Source: Acidovorax sp. Leaf160 | GTDB taxonomy: Bacteria > Pseudomonadota > Gammaproteobacteria > Burkholderiales > Burkholderiaceae_C | DNA: 64,000 nt | Assembly: GCF_001424265.1 (NCBI RefSeq) | Contig: NZ_LMOV01000001.1 | Location: 147,755-211,754 of the forward strand | Direction of reading: 5' to 3' | In this document: positions 9,368 to 18,604 of the stretch, one piece after another | How positions within the stretch are numbered: the first letter of the stretch is position 1 | Layout of the letters: the number at the start of each line of letters is the position of its first letter | The notes under the pieces: model-generated | The model's input: the letters and a program-made list of their open reading frames with translations, nothing else | Database searches by the model: none | What the model was told of the DNA's origin: nothing | Program-made: the position numbers and the translations under genes

Positions 9368-9745
9368 TCACCAGTCGCCGCATTCCATGCGGATGGCGAC
9401 CTCGCAGTCCTCGAAGATCTCCAGCTTGGCGATCTTCACGCGCACGCCGATCACGCCGGGCAGCTGCATCAGCCGCCGCGTGAGCTTGCCGATCAGGCTC
9501 TCCAGCAGGTTGACGTGCTCGGCGGTGCATTCGTCGATGATGATCTGGCGCACCTTGCGGTAGTCCAGCACGTGGCTGATGTCGTCGTCGTGCGGCAGCA
9601 GCGGCTGGCGGCCCTGGTTGAGTTCGGCGTCCACCTGGATGGGCTGGGGCGCGGTCTTCTCGTGGTCGAGGATGCCCAGGTTGGCGTCGAAGCGCAAACC
9701 GGAGAGGGTGAGGATCTGCAGGCCGCCGTCGTGTTGCATGGGCAT
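9368..9745 (-). CDS. folB: Dihydroneopterin aldolase FolB
   Basis: FolB converts 7,8-dihydroneopterin to 6-hydroxymethyl-7,8-dihydropterin and glycolaldehyde in folate synthesis. At 125 residues it has the normal length. Recognisable stretches are ILDHEKTAPQPIQVDAEL near the N-terminus, the DISHVLDYRKV motif, the conserved active-site region HVNLLESLIGKL, and the C-terminal VRVKIAKLEIF. It starts 51 bases after the stop of the pteridine-reductase-like SDR gene, consistent with a small pterin operon. Confidence 0.93.
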   Translation of the reverse strand: MPMQHDGGLQILTLSGLRFDANLGILDHEKTAPQPIQVDAELNQGRQPLLPHDDDISHVLDYRKVRQIIIDECTAEHVNLLESLIGKLTRRLMQLPGVIGVRVKIAKLEIFEDCEVAIRMECGDW

Positions 9746-9796
9746 TGCGTCAGGTCAGTGGAAGGAACGGGAAAGGATCAGGCGAAGGCCGCCCGG

Positions 9797-10657
9797 TCAC
9801 ATGAGCGAGAAGTCGCGCTCGAAGCGCATCAGGTGCTGGCCGCCATCGACCAGCAGCGTGGTGCCGGTGATCGACGGGTTCTCCAGCGCGAACTTCACGG
9901 TGGCGGCCACGTCGGCAGGGGTGGACGAGCGGCCCAGCGGGCTCAGCGTGTGCAGGCGGCGGAACTGCGCGTCGTCCAGCAGATGGCTGGTGAGCGTGAG
10001 CCCGGGCGCCACGCCCACCACGCGCACGCGCGGCGCCAGGGCCAGCGCCAGCATGGTGCCGGCGGCTTCCAGCGCGGCCTTCGACAGGGTGTAGCTCAGG
10101 AAGTCGGGGTTCTGGTTCCACAGCTTCTGGTCCAGCAGGTTGACCACCGCGCCGCGCGGGTCGGCCTCGCCACTGTCGGCGCGGGCCTGCAGGTGATCGT
10201 GCAGCGCCTGCGCCAGCAGCACGGGCGCGGCGGTGTTGCTGCGCAGGTGCTTTTCCAGCGCGGCGAAGCCGAAGCTCGCGGCGTCGTCGTGCTCGAACAG
10301 CGATGCGCTGTTGACCACCGCATCCACGCCGCCGAAGTGCGCCGTCACGCGCGGCAGCAGTCCGCGCACCTGGGCCTCGTCCTCGAAATCGGCATCGAAA
10401 TGGGCGCTCGCGCCCGCCAGATCGGCACATGCAGCTACGGTTTCCATAGCATCCTGCGCAGACTGACGGTAGTGCACCGCCACCTGCCAGCCGCCGGCCG
10501 CCAGCGCCAGCGCGATCTCGCGGCCCAGGCGCTTGGCTGCGCCGGTGACCAGCACGGTCCGGGGACGCTGGGCAGAGGGCGCGGGCGGCCGGTCGGGCGA
10601 GGCAGGCGAGGCAAGAGACGCTGGAGAAGCAGAAGGGGCGGAGGAGGCAGGGGGCAT
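9797..10657 (-). CDS. SDR oxidoreductase, pteridine reductase/FolM-like
   Basis: Classical short-chain dehydrogenase of about 286 residues. The nucleotide site TGAAKRLG fits the TGxxxRxG form found in pteridine reductases and FolM rather than the usual TGxxxGxG, and the catalytic SYTLSKAA supplies the YxxxK pair. Position next to folB supports a role in reducing dihydro- or tetrahydro-pterins; this is inference. The N-terminal 35 residues before RTVLVTG are a Ser/Pro/Ala repeat and the true start may lie later. Residues of the segment DAMETVAACADLAGASAHF are encoded by a copy of a dispersed repeat (10395-10452). The start codon is adjacent to the start region of the divergent methyltransferase. 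Confidence 0.85.
   Translation of the reverse strand: MPPASSAPSASPASLASPASPDRPPAPSAQRPRTVLVTGAAKRLGREIALALAAGGWQVAVHYRQSAQDAMETVAACADLAGASAHFDADFEDEAQVRGLLPRVTAHFGGVDAVVNSASLFEHDDAASFGFAALEKHLRSNTAAPVLLAQALHDHLQARADSGEADPRGAVVNLLDQKLWNQNPDFLSYTLSKAALEAAGTMLALALAPRVRVVGVAPGLTLTSHLLDDAQFRRLHTLSPLGRSSTPADVAATVKFALENPSITGTTLLVDGGQHLMRFERDFSLM
10395..10452 (-). repeat. Dispersed palindrome-headed element, copy inside the SDR gene
   Basis: On the minus strand this begins ATGCTATGGAAACCGTAGCT and ends with GGGCGCGAGCGCCCATTTCGA. Its head (GCTAT, about 7 nt, then TAGC) and its tail (GCGC near GCC and TTT-GA) follow the same plan as the intergenic copies at 18784 and 51277. It is read in frame as protein. 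Confidence 0.6.
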
Positions 10658-10757
10658 GGGGGACAATCGGCGGGTGACCAAGACAGACAACCAGACGCAA
10701 GCAGCCAGCACGGAAACGCCCAGTGTAACGAGCGTCCCCGCGCCGTCCGGCTCCTCC

Positions 10758-11885
10758 ATGGGCGACCAGCACAGCATCCATCCCCCGGCGGAAACCGCGT
10801 CGGAACCGTTGGCCGACCGCATCGCCCGCGCCATCGATTCGGCCGGCGGCTGGATCGGCTTCGACCGCTTCATGGAGATGGCCCTCTACACCCCGGGGCT
10901 GGGCTACTACGCCAACGAATCGCCCAAGTTCGGCAGCCTGCCGGGCTCGGGCAGCGACTTCGTCACCGCGCCCGAGCTCTCCCCCGTTTTCGGCCAGGCC
11001 CTCGCCGCGCAGGTGCGAGAAGCGCTGGACGCCACCGGCACCGACGAGGTGTGGGAATTCGGCGCGGGCTCCGGCGCCCTGGCCGCACAGCTGCTGCAGG
11101 CGCTGGGCGACCGGGTGCGGCGCTACACCATCGTCGATCTGTCGGGCAGCCTGCGCAGGCGCCAGCAATCGGCCCTGGCAGCGTGGGAAGGGCGGGTCAT
11201 CTGGGCCGACCGCCTGCCCGAGCGCTTCGAGGGCGTCGTCGTCGGCAACGAGGTGCTGGACGCCATGCCCGTGCAGCTGCTGGCCCGCCACGGCGGTGCG
11301 GTGGGCGGCGTGTGGCACGAGCGCGGCGTGGCGGCCGCTGCGGGCGGGCGCTTCGCCTGGGCCGACCGCCCCACCGCACTGCGCCCGCCAGTGGAGCCCG
11401 ACGGCCCGCAGGACTACCTGACCGAGATCCATGCCCAGGGCGAAGGCTTCCTGCGCATGTTGGCCCAGCGCCTGGCGCGCGGTGCGGCCTTCCTCATCGA
11501 CTACGGCTTTCCCGAAGGCGAGTACTACCATCCCCAGCGCCACATGGGCACGCTGGTCTGCCACCAGGCGCACCAGGTCGATTCCGACCCGCTGGCCGAT
11601 GTGGGCGCCAAGGACATCACCGCGCACGTCAACTTCACCGCCATGGCGCTGGCGGCGCAGGACGCAGGGCTGAACGTGCTGGGCTACACCACCCAGGCCC
11701 ACTTCCTCATCAACTGCGGTTTGCTATCGATTCTGGAGCAGCTGCCCCAGGCGGAACGTGCGCAAGCGGCCAAATTGATGATGGAGCACGAAATGGGCGA
11801 GCTGTTCAAGGTGCTGGCCGTGGGGGCGGGAGAGCCGTGGGAGCCGATGGGCTTCACCCAGGGCGACCGCACGCACCGGCTCTAG
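10758..11885 (+). CDS. Class I SAM-dependent methyltransferase, COG1565/NDUFAF7 family
   Basis: A 375-residue protein of the family that in mitochondria methylates an arginine of complex I subunit NDUFS2; the bacterial role is not settled. Visible signatures are GYYANESPKFGSLPGSGSDF at the N-terminus, the SAM loop EFGAGSGALA, GNEVLDAMPV, the YGFPEGEYYHPQRHMGT region and a C-terminal HEMGELFKVLAVG. The start at 10758 leaves about 100 bp for divergent promoters; an earlier ATG at 10656 has a strong purine-rich ribosome site but would share bases with the start codon of the SDR gene. The segment around SILEQLPQAERAQAAKLM is encoded by a dispersed repeat copy. Confidence 0.85.
   Translation: MGDQHSIHPPAETASEPLADRIARAIDSAGGWIGFDRFMEMALYTPGLGYYANESPKFGSLPGSGSDFVTAPELSPVFGQALAAQVREALDATGTDEVWEFGAGSGALAAQLLQALGDRVRRYTIVDLSGSLRRRQQSALAAWEGRVIWADRLPERFEGVVVGNEVLDAMPVQLLARHGGAVGGVWHERGVAAAAGGRFAWADRPTALRPPVEPDGPQDYLTEIHAQGEGFLRMLAQRLARGAAFLIDYGFPEGEYYHPQRHMGTLVCHQAHQVDSDPLADVGAKDITAHVNFTAMALAAQDAGLNVLGYTTQAHFLINCGLLSILEQLPQAERAQAAKLMMEHEMGELFKVLAVGAGEPWEPMGFTQGDRTHRL
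11720..11779 (+). repeat. Dispersed palindrome-headed element, copy inside the methyltransferase gene
   Basis: Begins TTTGCTATCGATTCTGGAGC and ends with GCGCAAGCGGCCAAATTGA, parallel to the intergenic copy at 18784 (head TTGCTATTGAATTC, tail AAGCGCTGCAGGCACTTTTG). It is in frame and keeps the family C-terminal motif HEMGELFKV intact just after it. Confidence 0.55.
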
Positions 11886-12054
11886 GGCGGCGGGCAAGCC
11901 CTGCGGGCGTCGTCACCGCATCTCCTCGCACTGCCGTATTGCCGTGCTGCCGCACTGCCCTCGGCGCGGCGCCCGGCCGGCACCGCTGGGCGAGGTTCTG
12001 TCAGCCGCTCCTGGCGCGAACTGCGCAACCCGGTCGCCGCAGCCACCGCTGGCT

Positions 12055-13143
12055 TCAGTTCAGCCGCGCGCCGCTGGCGGCATCGAACAGGTGCGCCTGC
12101 GCCGCCTGCGGTCGCAGCCAGAGCGGCTCGCCGGGCCGCAGCGCGATGCGGTCGCGGAAAGCGGCCAGCACGTCGTGGCCGCCGTCGCCCACCGACAGCG
12201 CCACCTGCGTCTCGGCGCCCGTGGGTTCCACCACCACCACGCGGGCGGGCAGGGCGCCGTGTGCATCGTCCGCGCCGCTCGCCAGCGCGAAGTGCTCGGG
12301 CCGCGCGCCGTACAGCACGCGGTCGCCCTGGCGCGCGCGCGGCGCCCGGGGCAGCGGCAGCTGCAGGCCGTCGTCGGTCACCACGCGGGGGCTGCCGTCC
12401 AGCTCCAGCCGGCCGGGGATGAAGTTCATCGAGGGCGAGCCGATGAACCGCGCGACGAAGGCGTTGGCCGGGCGGTCGTAGAGTTCCAGCGGCGCGCCGG
12501 CCTGCTCCACGCGGCCGTCCTTCAGCACCACGATACGGTCGGCCAGCGTCATGGCCTCGACCTGGTCGTGCGTCACATAGACCGTGGTGGTGCCCAGGCG
12601 CTGGTGCAGCGCCTTGATCTCGGTGCGCACCTGCACACGCAATTGCGCATCCAGGTTGGAGAGCGGTTCGTCGAACAGGAAGGCGTCGGGCTGGCGCACG
12701 ATGGCGCGGCCCATGGCCACGCGCTGGCGCTGGCCACCCGAAAGTTGCCGCGGGGTGCGGCCGAGCAGTGCTTCCAGCCCCAGGATGGCCGCCACCTCGC
12801 CCACGCGGCGCTGGATGGCATCGCGCGTCTGGCCTTGCAGCCTCAGCGCGAAACCGAGGTTCTCGGCGACCGTCATGTGCGGGTAGAGCGCGTAGTTCTG
12901 GAACACCATCGCGATGTTGCGGTCGCGCGGCGGCGTGTCGTTGACCAGGCGCCCGCCCAGGCGGATCTCGCCGCCGGTCACGGATTCGAGCCCCGCGATC
13001 ATGCGCAGCAGCGTCGATTTGCCGCAGCCGGATGGGCCGACGAGGGCCACGAATTCGCCATCGCGGATGCCGATGTCCACGCCGTGGATGACCGGCGTGT
13101 CGCCGTAGTGCTTGGTGATCTGATGCAGCGTGAGCGCAGCCAT
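12055..13143 (-). CDS. ABC importer ATP-binding subunit, UgpC/MalK type
   Basis: ATPase of a CUT1-type carbohydrate or glycerol-phosphate importer, 362 residues. Walker A is GPSGCGKST, the Q-loop [12 protein letters not shown], the signature [14 protein letters not shown], Walker [14 protein letters not shown] and the H-loop [11 protein letters not shown]. After about residue 235 comes the C-terminal regulatory OB-like domain ([19 protein letters not shown]) typical of MalK/UgpC. It is the last gene of a five-gene minus-strand cluster, after a 61-bp purine-only leader (13144-13204). Substrate cannot be told from the ATPase. Confidence 0.93.
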   Translation of the reverse strand: MAALTLHQITKHYGDTPVIHGVDIGIRDGEFVALVGPSGCGKSTLLRMIAGLESVTGGEIRLGGRLVNDTPPRDRNIAMVFQNYALYPHMTVAENLGFALRLQGQTRDAIQRRVGEVAAILGLEALLGRTPRQLSGGQRQRVAMGRAIVRQPDAFLFDEPLSNLDAQLRVQVRTEIKALHQRLGTTTVYVTHDQVEAMTLADRIVVLKDGRVEQAGAPLELYDRPANAFVARFIGSPSMNFIPGRLELDGSPRVVTDDGLQLPLPRAPRARQGDRVLYGARPEHFALASGADDAHGALPARVVVVEPTGAETQVALSVGDGGHDVLAAFRDRIALRPGEPLWLRPQAAQAHLFDAASGARLN

Positions 13144-13204
13144 GAAGGGTCCTTCTTTCTTTCTTTGTTTTTTTCTTTTTCGCTCTCTGTGCGAGGGAAG
13201 GGGT

Positions 13205-14083
13205 TCAGTCCTTGACCCCGCCCGCCGTGAGCCCCTGCACGAGGTACTTGCGCACCAGCACGGTGAACACTACCACCGGGAACATCACCAGCGTGCCGCC
13301 CGCGGCGATCTTGGACCACTCCCAGCCCTCGTACTGCAGGAAGTTGACGATGGCCACGGGGGCCGTCACCGCCTGCGTGCGGGTCAGGATGAGGGCGTAG
13401 AAGAAGTCGTTCCACGCGAAGATGAAGCACAGCACCGCAGTGGCCGCCACGCCCGGCGCGGCCAGCGGCAGGGTGATGCGCCAGAAGGCCTGCCACACGC
13501 CGCAGCCGTCGATGTAGGCGGCTTCCTCCAGCGCGGTGGGCACGGCCTCGAAGAAGGTCTGCATGAGCCAGATGACGATGGCGAGGTTGAAGGTGAGATA
13601 GACCAGCGCCAGCCCGAAGAGGGTGTCCTGCAGCCCGAGCCAGCGGTAGGCGAGGAAGAACGGGATGGTGAAGGCGATGGGCGGGGCCATGCGCGTCACC
13701 AGGATCCACAGCGCCACGTGGCGGCGGCCCGGGAACTGCCAGCGCGTGAGCGCATAGGCCGCCGGCACGCCGATGGCGAGCGACATCGCGGTCGAGAGCG
13801 TGCTCACGGCCAGGCTGTTGAGGAACGAGCGGAGGAAGCTGCCCTGCAGCAGCGCCCGGAAGCCGTCCAGCGTGGGCACGAACAGCAGGCGGTCCTCGAA
13901 CAGGTCGGCGGCCGGCTTGAAGGCCAGGTGCACCAGCCAGAGGAAGGGGAACAGCGCCACCGCCAGCAGCACCAGCGCGGCGGCAGCGCGGCCGTGGCGG
14001 CGCAGCCAGCCCGCGCGCGCGCCGCTCCCGGCCGGCGCGTCTTCGAGGTGCCGGTGGGGCAGGGCGATTTCAGTGCTTGCCAT
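13205..14083 (-). CDS. Carbohydrate-type ABC importer permease, MalG/UgpE family
   Basis: Inner-membrane permease of 292 residues with six predicted membrane helices. The cytoplasmic coupling motif [20 protein letters not shown] (EAA loop) and the family C-terminus ([22 protein letters not shown]) are clear. It overlaps the start of the upstream permease gene's 3' end by 14 bp, so translation is probably coupled. It should pair with the MalF-type permease to form the pore for the substrate delivered by the 15024-16361 binding protein. Confidence 0.92.
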   Translation of the reverse strand: MASTEIALPHRHLEDAPAGSGARAGWLRRHGRAAAALVLLAVALFPFLWLVHLAFKPAADLFEDRLLFVPTLDGFRALLQGSFLRSFLNSLAVSTLSTAMSLAIGVPAAYALTRWQFPGRRHVALWILVTRMAPPIAFTIPFFLAYRWLGLQDTLFGLALVYLTFNLAIVIWLMQTFFEAVPTALEEAAYIDGCGVWQAFWRITLPLAAPGVAATAVLCFIFAWNDFFYALILTRTQAVTAPVAIVNFLQYEGWEWSKIAAGGTLVMFPVVVFTVLVRKYLVQGLTAGGVKD

Positions 14084-15020
14084 GGTCGTTCCACCCCAGT
14101 CGCCCCACCAGCCAGCTCAGTGCGAACACGCCCGCCAGGATCACGGTGGCGATGGCGCTGGCATAGCCCCAGTACGAGAAGTTGAAGGCCTGGATGAAGC
14201 CGTAGTAGTTGGTCACCTCGGTCACCGTGCCGGGGCCGCCGTCGGTCAGCACGAAGATCAGCGGGAACGCCTTGAAGCTGTCGATCAGCCGGAACAGGCC
14301 GCACACCACCAGCACCGGGCGGATGTGCGGGAACACGATGTAGCGGAACAGCTGCCAGCGGTTGGCGCCGTCCAGGCTCGCGGCCTCCAGCGGGTCGGCG
14401 GGCATCATCTGCAGCGCCGCCAGCACCATCAGCATGGTGAAGGGAAACCACTGCCAGGTCTCGGCGAAGGCGATGGCCCAGAGGGCGGTGTCCGGGTTGG
14501 CGATGAGCGAGCGCACCGGCCAGCCAATGGCCTCCAGCGCACGGTGCAGCGGACTCACGTCGGGCGTGAACAGGATCTTCCAGATCAGCGCCACCACGAT
14601 CGGCGGCAGCACCATGGGAATCAGGAAGGCCCCGCGCACGGCGCCCAGCACGCGGGCAGGGGCGTTCAGCAGCAGCGCCAGCCCCAGGCCCACGGCCAGC
14701 TGCAGCACCACGCTGGCGGCCGAGAGCTTGAGCTGCGTGGCGATGGAGCCGAGGAAGCGCGCGTCTTCCAGCAGATGCCGGTAGTTGCCCAGCGGATCGC
14801 GGAAGTGGAAGGTGCCTGCCGGGTCGGTGAGGCTCAGCGGCGTGAGGCTGGCCACCACCAGCGCCCCGGCCGGCACCAGGGTGATGGCCAGCAGCACGAT
14901 GAGCGCCGGCGCCAGCCCGAACGCGAAGGCGCGCCGGCGCGTGGCCTGCCAGCCCCGGGGAGCGGACGATGCCGGGGCCCTCGGCGTTGCCGGGGCGGCG
15001 AGTGCGTTGGCGGCGCCCAT
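14070..15020 (-). CDS. Carbohydrate-type ABC importer permease, MalF/UgpA family
   Basis: Second permease of the importer, 316 residues. A first membrane segment follows a basic Ala/Pro-rich N-terminus of about 35 residues; further helices and the EAA-type loop (LEAASLDGANRWQLFRYIVFP) are evident. It starts three bases after the stop of the binding-protein gene and overlaps the next permease gene, so genes 15024-16361, 14070-15020 and 13205-14083 form one transcript. The N-terminus probably lies in the cytoplasm. Confidence 0.92.
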   Translation of the reverse strand: MGAANALAAPATPRAPASSAPRGWQATRRRAFAFGLAPALIVLLAITLVPAGALVVASLTPLSLTDPAGTFHFRDPLGNYRHLLEDARFLGSIATQLKLSAASVVLQLAVGLGLALLLNAPARVLGAVRGAFLIPMVLPPIVVALIWKILFTPDVSPLHRALEAIGWPVRSLIANPDTALWAIAFAETWQWFPFTMLMVLAALQMMPADPLEAASLDGANRWQLFRYIVFPHIRPVLVVCGLFRLIDSFKAFPLIFVLTDGGPGTVTEVTNYYGFIQAFNFSYWGYASAIATVILAGVFALSWLVGRLGWNDHGKH

Positions 15021-15023
15021 GGC

Positions 15024-16361
15024 TCAGATCTTCTGGCCCGCGCGGCGCAGCTCGGCAATGGACTGCGCCTGCGCCTGCTGCATCGCCTGCCGCGCATTCG
15101 CCTGGCCCGAGGCGATGAGCGCGATGGCCTTGTTGAGCTGCTGGTCCACCTGCGGATAGACCGACACGGTACGGTACTTCATGTGGCCGGTGCGCTCGGC
15201 CAGGCTGATCGAGTCGAGCGACAGCTGGGCGAGGTCGCTGCCGTTGATGCGCTGGCGGCTGCGGAACTCGGGCGAGTCGATGTCGGAGCGCCGCGCGGGC
15301 GAGCCGTAGCCGGCCGCCACGGCGCGCCGCGTGGTCTGCTTGGAGAGCGCCCACTGGATGAAGGCCCAGGCGGCCTCCTTGTTGCGCGACCCGGCCGGTA
15401 TGCCCAGGCCGTGCACGGCGGTGCCCGGGAACCGCCCGGCCGGGCCCTTCGGCACGAACCCGAACTTCACCGTCTTGAGCGTCTTGCTGGTGGCCGCGTC
15501 GCCCAGCTGCGCGAGGTGCAGCTGCCCCGCGTCGGAGAAGTTGACGCGCCCGAGCTTGAGCGCCTGCGTGACCTGGTCCGGCTGGTAGGTGATCGCGCCA
15601 TCGGGGCCGAATTCGCGGATCAGGTTCGCGTAGTAGTCGGCGGCGGCCACGGCCTCGGGCGTGTCCAGCGTGGGAAAGAGATCGTCGGGCGCCTTGCGGA
15701 ACACGTCGCCGCCGAAGGCGTGCAGGTAGGGCACGAAGGTCCAGCCGTAGTGGCTGTCGGAGACGAAGCCGGCCACCCGCTCCTTCTTGTTCACGGCGCG
15801 CAGCACCTTCACGAGGTCGTCGGTGGTGTCGGGGAACGCCAGGCCCGCCTGCTGAACGAGGTCGAACCGCGACGAGACCGACAGCAGCGCCTCGGCCGTC
15901 CAGGGAATGCCGTAGAGCTTGCCGTCGCGTCCCGTTTCCGGCGCGCGCGCTCCGCTCAGGAAGTCGTTCAGGTCCCAGTCGGGCGGCGTGTGCTGCGGGC
16001 TGGCGATGAACTCGTCCAGCGGCGTGAGCCAGCCCGAATCGATCCAGCGGCTGGAGTAGATGAAGGTCACGTTCACCACGTCGTACGCCGAGCCCTTGGT
16101 GGACAGCTCCAGGTCCGCGCGCTGGTTGTAGACCGGGAACGAGGGCGCGTCGAAATTCACCTTCGCTCCCGACAGCGCCTCGAACTCCGGCAGCCACTGC
16201 TGCAGCAGCTTGGGGTAGGCGGCGCTGAAGGTGGAGACGTTCAGCGTCGTGCCCTGGAAGCGGCGCGCGCCGCCGGGCTGGGCATGGGCAGCGAGGGCCG
16301 GCAGCAGAAGGGAGGCCCCGATGCCGGTGGCGGCTTGCAGAAGGTGGCGGCGTTGCGTCAT
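15024..16361 (-). CDS. Periplasmic substrate-binding protein of a carbohydrate-type ABC importer
   Basis: A 445-residue extracellular solute-binding protein family 1 member. The N-terminus MTQRRHLLQAATGIGASLLL with RR and an AHAQ cleavage region looks like a signal peptide, possibly Tat. Mature features include VNVTFIYSSRWIDSGWLTPLD, the GTAVHGLGIPAGSRNKEAAW segment and the IQWALSKQTTRRA region common in CUT1 binding proteins. It follows the TauD-like dioxygenase gene by about 60 bp. The ligand is unknown; the oxygenase neighbour hints at an organosulfate, phenoxy-acid or similar oxidisable compound instead of a plain sugar. Confidence 0.9.
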   Translation of the reverse strand: MTQRRHLLQAATGIGASLLLPALAAHAQPGGARRFQGTTLNVSTFSAAYPKLLQQWLPEFEALSGAKVNFDAPSFPVYNQRADLELSTKGSAYDVVNVTFIYSSRWIDSGWLTPLDEFIASPQHTPPDWDLNDFLSGARAPETGRDGKLYGIPWTAEALLSVSSRFDLVQQAGLAFPDTTDDLVKVLRAVNKKERVAGFVSDSHYGWTFVPYLHAFGGDVFRKAPDDLFPTLDTPEAVAAADYYANLIREFGPDGAITYQPDQVTQALKLGRVNFSDAGQLHLAQLGDAATSKTLKTVKFGFVPKGPAGRFPGTAVHGLGIPAGSRNKEAAWAFIQWALSKQTTRRAVAAGYGSPARRSDIDSPEFRSRQRINGSDLAQLSLDSISLAERTGHMKYRTVSVYPQVDQQLNKAIALIASGQANARQAMQQAQAQSIAELRRAGQKI

Positions 16362-16422
16362 GGGTGGGATGCGGGTACGGGTGCGAAGGAAGGCGTGCGG
16401 GCGTGGCGGGCTGGCGGCAGGG

Positions 16423-17379
16423 TCAGGCGGTGGTCGCGATCAGCGTGTCGATGTGCGCGTCGTTCGTCGCCTCGGGGCGGCGGCGCGTGCGGCTCTTGCG
16501 GCCGTCCACCGCCACGGCAGGGTCGCCGTGCACGGTCACGCGGCGCACCACGCGCGGCTGGCGGCCGTAGTCGTTGACGGCGATGTGCTGCGTGGCGCGG
16601 TTGTCCCAGATGGCCACGTCGTTCTGCTGCCAGCTCCAGCGCACGGTGTTCTCCAGCCGCGTCACGCGGTTCTGCAGCAGCTCGAAGAGCCGCGCCGATT
16701 CGGTGGACGAGAAGCCCTGGATGCGCTGGATGAAGTGGCCCAGCAGCAGCGCGCGCTCGCCCGACACCGGGTGCACATGCACCAGCGGATGCTCGGCCTC
16801 GTACACCTCCGAGGCGAACACGTCGCGGTGGTGGCGCAGGCGCGTTTCGTCGACCACCAGGCGGTCGGCGCCGTAGTCGTAGTTGTTGCTGTGCACGGCC
16901 CAGAGGCTGTCGGCCAGGCGCTTGAGGTCTTCAGGCAGGCGCTCGTAGGCCGCGGCGGTGTTGGCCCAGACGGTGTCGCCGCCATAGGCCGGCACGGTCA
17001 CGGCGCGCAGGATGCCGTACTTGGGGAACGCGTCGAGGAAGGTCACGTCGGTGTGCCAGGAATCGGCGCGGCCGCCGCCCTTGGAAGCGTCCAGCTCGAA
17101 GATGCGCGTGCCTTCGCGCGCCGGCACCGTGGGATGCGCCACGGTGCGGCCCAGGCGCTCGCCGAACGCCTGGTGGCGGGCGTCGCCCAGCTGGTGCTGG
17201 CCCCGGAAGAACAGCACCTTGTGGCGCACGAGCGCCGCCGTGAGGTGGCCGATGGTGGTGTCGTCCAGGCTGGCGGACAGCTCCAGGTCCAGCACCTCGC
17301 CGCCCAGTGCGCCCGCCACGCGTCGGATGCGCAGGTCGCCGAAGGAAGTGTCGATCGAATCGTCGGAAACAAGGCTCAC
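16423..17379 (-). CDS. TauD/TfdA-family Fe(II)/2-oxoglutarate dioxygenase (first copy)
   Basis: A 318-residue alpha-ketoglutarate-dependent dioxygenase. The iron-binding HxD is in DSWHTDVTFLD and the distal His in DNRATQHIAVNDYG, followed by the 2-oxoglutarate-binding Arg region RRVTVHGD. Family members hydroxylate taurine, alkyl sulfates, 2,4-D or similar acids, releasing sulfite or an aldehyde. A GTG start at 17379 with GGAG six bases upstream gives a normal family length; the frame remains open 81 bases more. It heads a cluster with a carbohydrate-type ABC importer, an uncommon association, and diverges from a second TauD-like gene. Confidence 0.9.
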   Translation of the reverse strand: MSLVSDDSIDTSFGDLRIRRVAGALGGEVLDLELSASLDDTTIGHLTAALVRHKVLFFRGQHQLGDARHQAFGERLGRTVAHPTVPAREGTRIFELDASKGGGRADSWHTDVTFLDAFPKYGILRAVTVPAYGGDTVWANTAAAYERLPEDLKRLADSLWAVHSNNYDYGADRLVVDETRLRHHRDVFASEVYEAEHPLVHVHPVSGERALLLGHFIQRIQGFSSTESARLFELLQNRVTRLENTVRWSWQQNDVAIWDNRATQHIAVNDYGRQPRVVRRVTVHGDPAVAVDGRKSRTRRRPEATNDAHIDTLIATTA

Positions 17380-17543
17380 GGAAGGCTCCAGAAGAAGAGG
17401 GAATGGACGGATTCTGGAAGTGGCTGCAGGCGGCGCGAAGCGCGTTTTCCGATCAAGCAAACGCGGAAAAAAGGGGCTTCCAAGCTCATGCGTTTCTTGT
17501 CTGAAGCAGCCCGGGGCCGGCAGGGCCGATCGGCTCGCTTAGC

Positions 17544-17577
17544 TGTTTTCGTAGTAAACAACTGACGAACCATTCGT
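17544..17577. promoter_or_regulatory. Two short palindromes between divergent dioxygenase genes
   Basis: The 295-bp gap between the divergent clusters holds TGTTT-7nt-AAACA (17544-17560) directly followed by ACGAA-CCA-TTCGT (17565-17577), in an AT-rich patch 98 bp before the plus-strand gene. Such adjacent dyads are candidate operators for a shared regulator. No regulator gene is present in the cluster. No consensus for a specific family (for example CysB or Cbl) was recognised. Confidence 0.35.
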
Positions 17578-17674
17578 TCCAGATAGGAAGGCCGGCGCCT
17601 AAAGTGGCCTCCAAGTCACTCGCCGCCCTGCTCCACGAAGTGTTGTGGGCGCGGCGCTACCTGGAGATCCCCCC

Positions 17675-18595
17675 ATGTCCGCAGTCCTGTCCCGTGCCTT
17701 CCAGGCATTCCAGCCCCCGGCGACCCCTTCGCCTTCGGGAAGCTTCGAGATCCGCCCCTTGGCCGGCGCGCCGCTGGGTGCCGAGGTGCTGGGCCTGGAC
17801 CTCTCCCGTCCGCTCGACCCTGCGGATTTCGCCCGGCTGCAGCGCGCGCACCTGGACCACCACGTGGTCGTGTTCCGCGACCAGCGCATCACCCCGCGCC
17901 AGCACATCGACTTCAGCCGGCGCTTCGGGCCGCTGCAGATCCACGTGCTGAAGAATTTCCAGCTGGCGGACCACCCCGAGATCCTCATCGTCTCCAACAT
18001 CAAGGACGAGGCCGGCCAGCCCCTCGGCCTGGGCGATGCCGGCCACTACTGGCATTCCGACCTGTCGTACAAGGAGCGGCCCAGCCTGGGTTCGCTGCTG
18101 CACGCGCAGGAGCTGCCCGGCGAGGGGGGCGACACGCTGTTTGCCGACCAGCATGCCGCCTACGACGCTTTGCCCGAGGCACTCAAGCGCGCCATCGCGC
18201 CGCTGCGGGCCGAACACAGCTATCTGGCCAAGTACGAAGAACTGCGGGCCAGGAGCCCCTGGCGCCCCAAGCTCACGCCCGAGCAGATCGCCGAGGTGGC
18301 GCCTGCCGTGCACCCGGTGGTGCGCACGCACCCGGAGACGGGCCGCCGCGCGCTGTTCGTCAACGAGCACTTCACCACGCGCATCGTCGGCTGGCCCGAG
18401 GACGAAAGCCGCGATCTGCTGAACCTGCTGTTCGCCGCTGCCGTGAGGCCCGAATTCGTCTATCGCCACGCGTGGCAGCCGCACGACTTGGTGTTCTGGG
18501 ACAACCGCTCGGTGCAGCACCTGGCGGCCGGCACACCCGACAGCCAGCGCCGCAAGCTCTACCGCACCACGGTCGAGGGCGACCTGCCGTTGTAG
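17675..18595 (+). CDS. TauD/TfdA-family Fe(II)/2-oxoglutarate dioxygenase (second copy)
   Basis: A 306-residue paralogue of the divergent dioxygenase. Iron ligands are in YWHSDLSYKERPS (HxD) and VQHLAAGTPDSQ (distal His), with the co-substrate Arg near RRKLYRTTVEGD. GGAG lies eight bases before the ATG at 17675. The downstream genes encode a sulfonate/nitrate/taurine-type importer, the normal partner of TauD, so a sulfonate or sulfate ester substrate is plausible. Sequence alone does not separate taurine, alkylsulfate and other substrates. Confidence 0.9.
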   Translation: MSAVLSRAFQAFQPPATPSPSGSFEIRPLAGAPLGAEVLGLDLSRPLDPADFARLQRAHLDHHVVVFRDQRITPRQHIDFSRRFGPLQIHVLKNFQLADHPEILIVSNIKDEAGQPLGLGDAGHYWHSDLSYKERPSLGSLLHAQELPGEGGDTLFADQHAAYDALPEALKRAIAPLRAEHSYLAKYEELRARSPWRPKLTPEQIAEVAPAVHPVVRTHPETGRRALFVNEHFTTRIVGWPEDESRDLLNLLFAAAVRPEFVYRHAWQPHDLVFWDNRSVQHLAAGTPDSQRRKLYRTTVEGDLPL

Positions 18596-18604
18596 ATGGG
18601 AGCA

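Noticed and set aside
8312..12481. Very long open frame on the plus strand (about 1,389 codons)
   Set aside because: It runs antisense to ttcA, folB, the SDR and part of the ABC ATPase genes and across the methyltransferase; its translation is Arg/Gly/His-rich with no recognisable domain. Long antisense frames are normal at this GC content.
13144..13204. Purine-only tract (on the minus strand) between permease and ATPase genes, considered as terminator
   Set aside because: The small dyad is followed by A, not T, on the transcribed strand; it fits a ribosome-site-rich leader instead.
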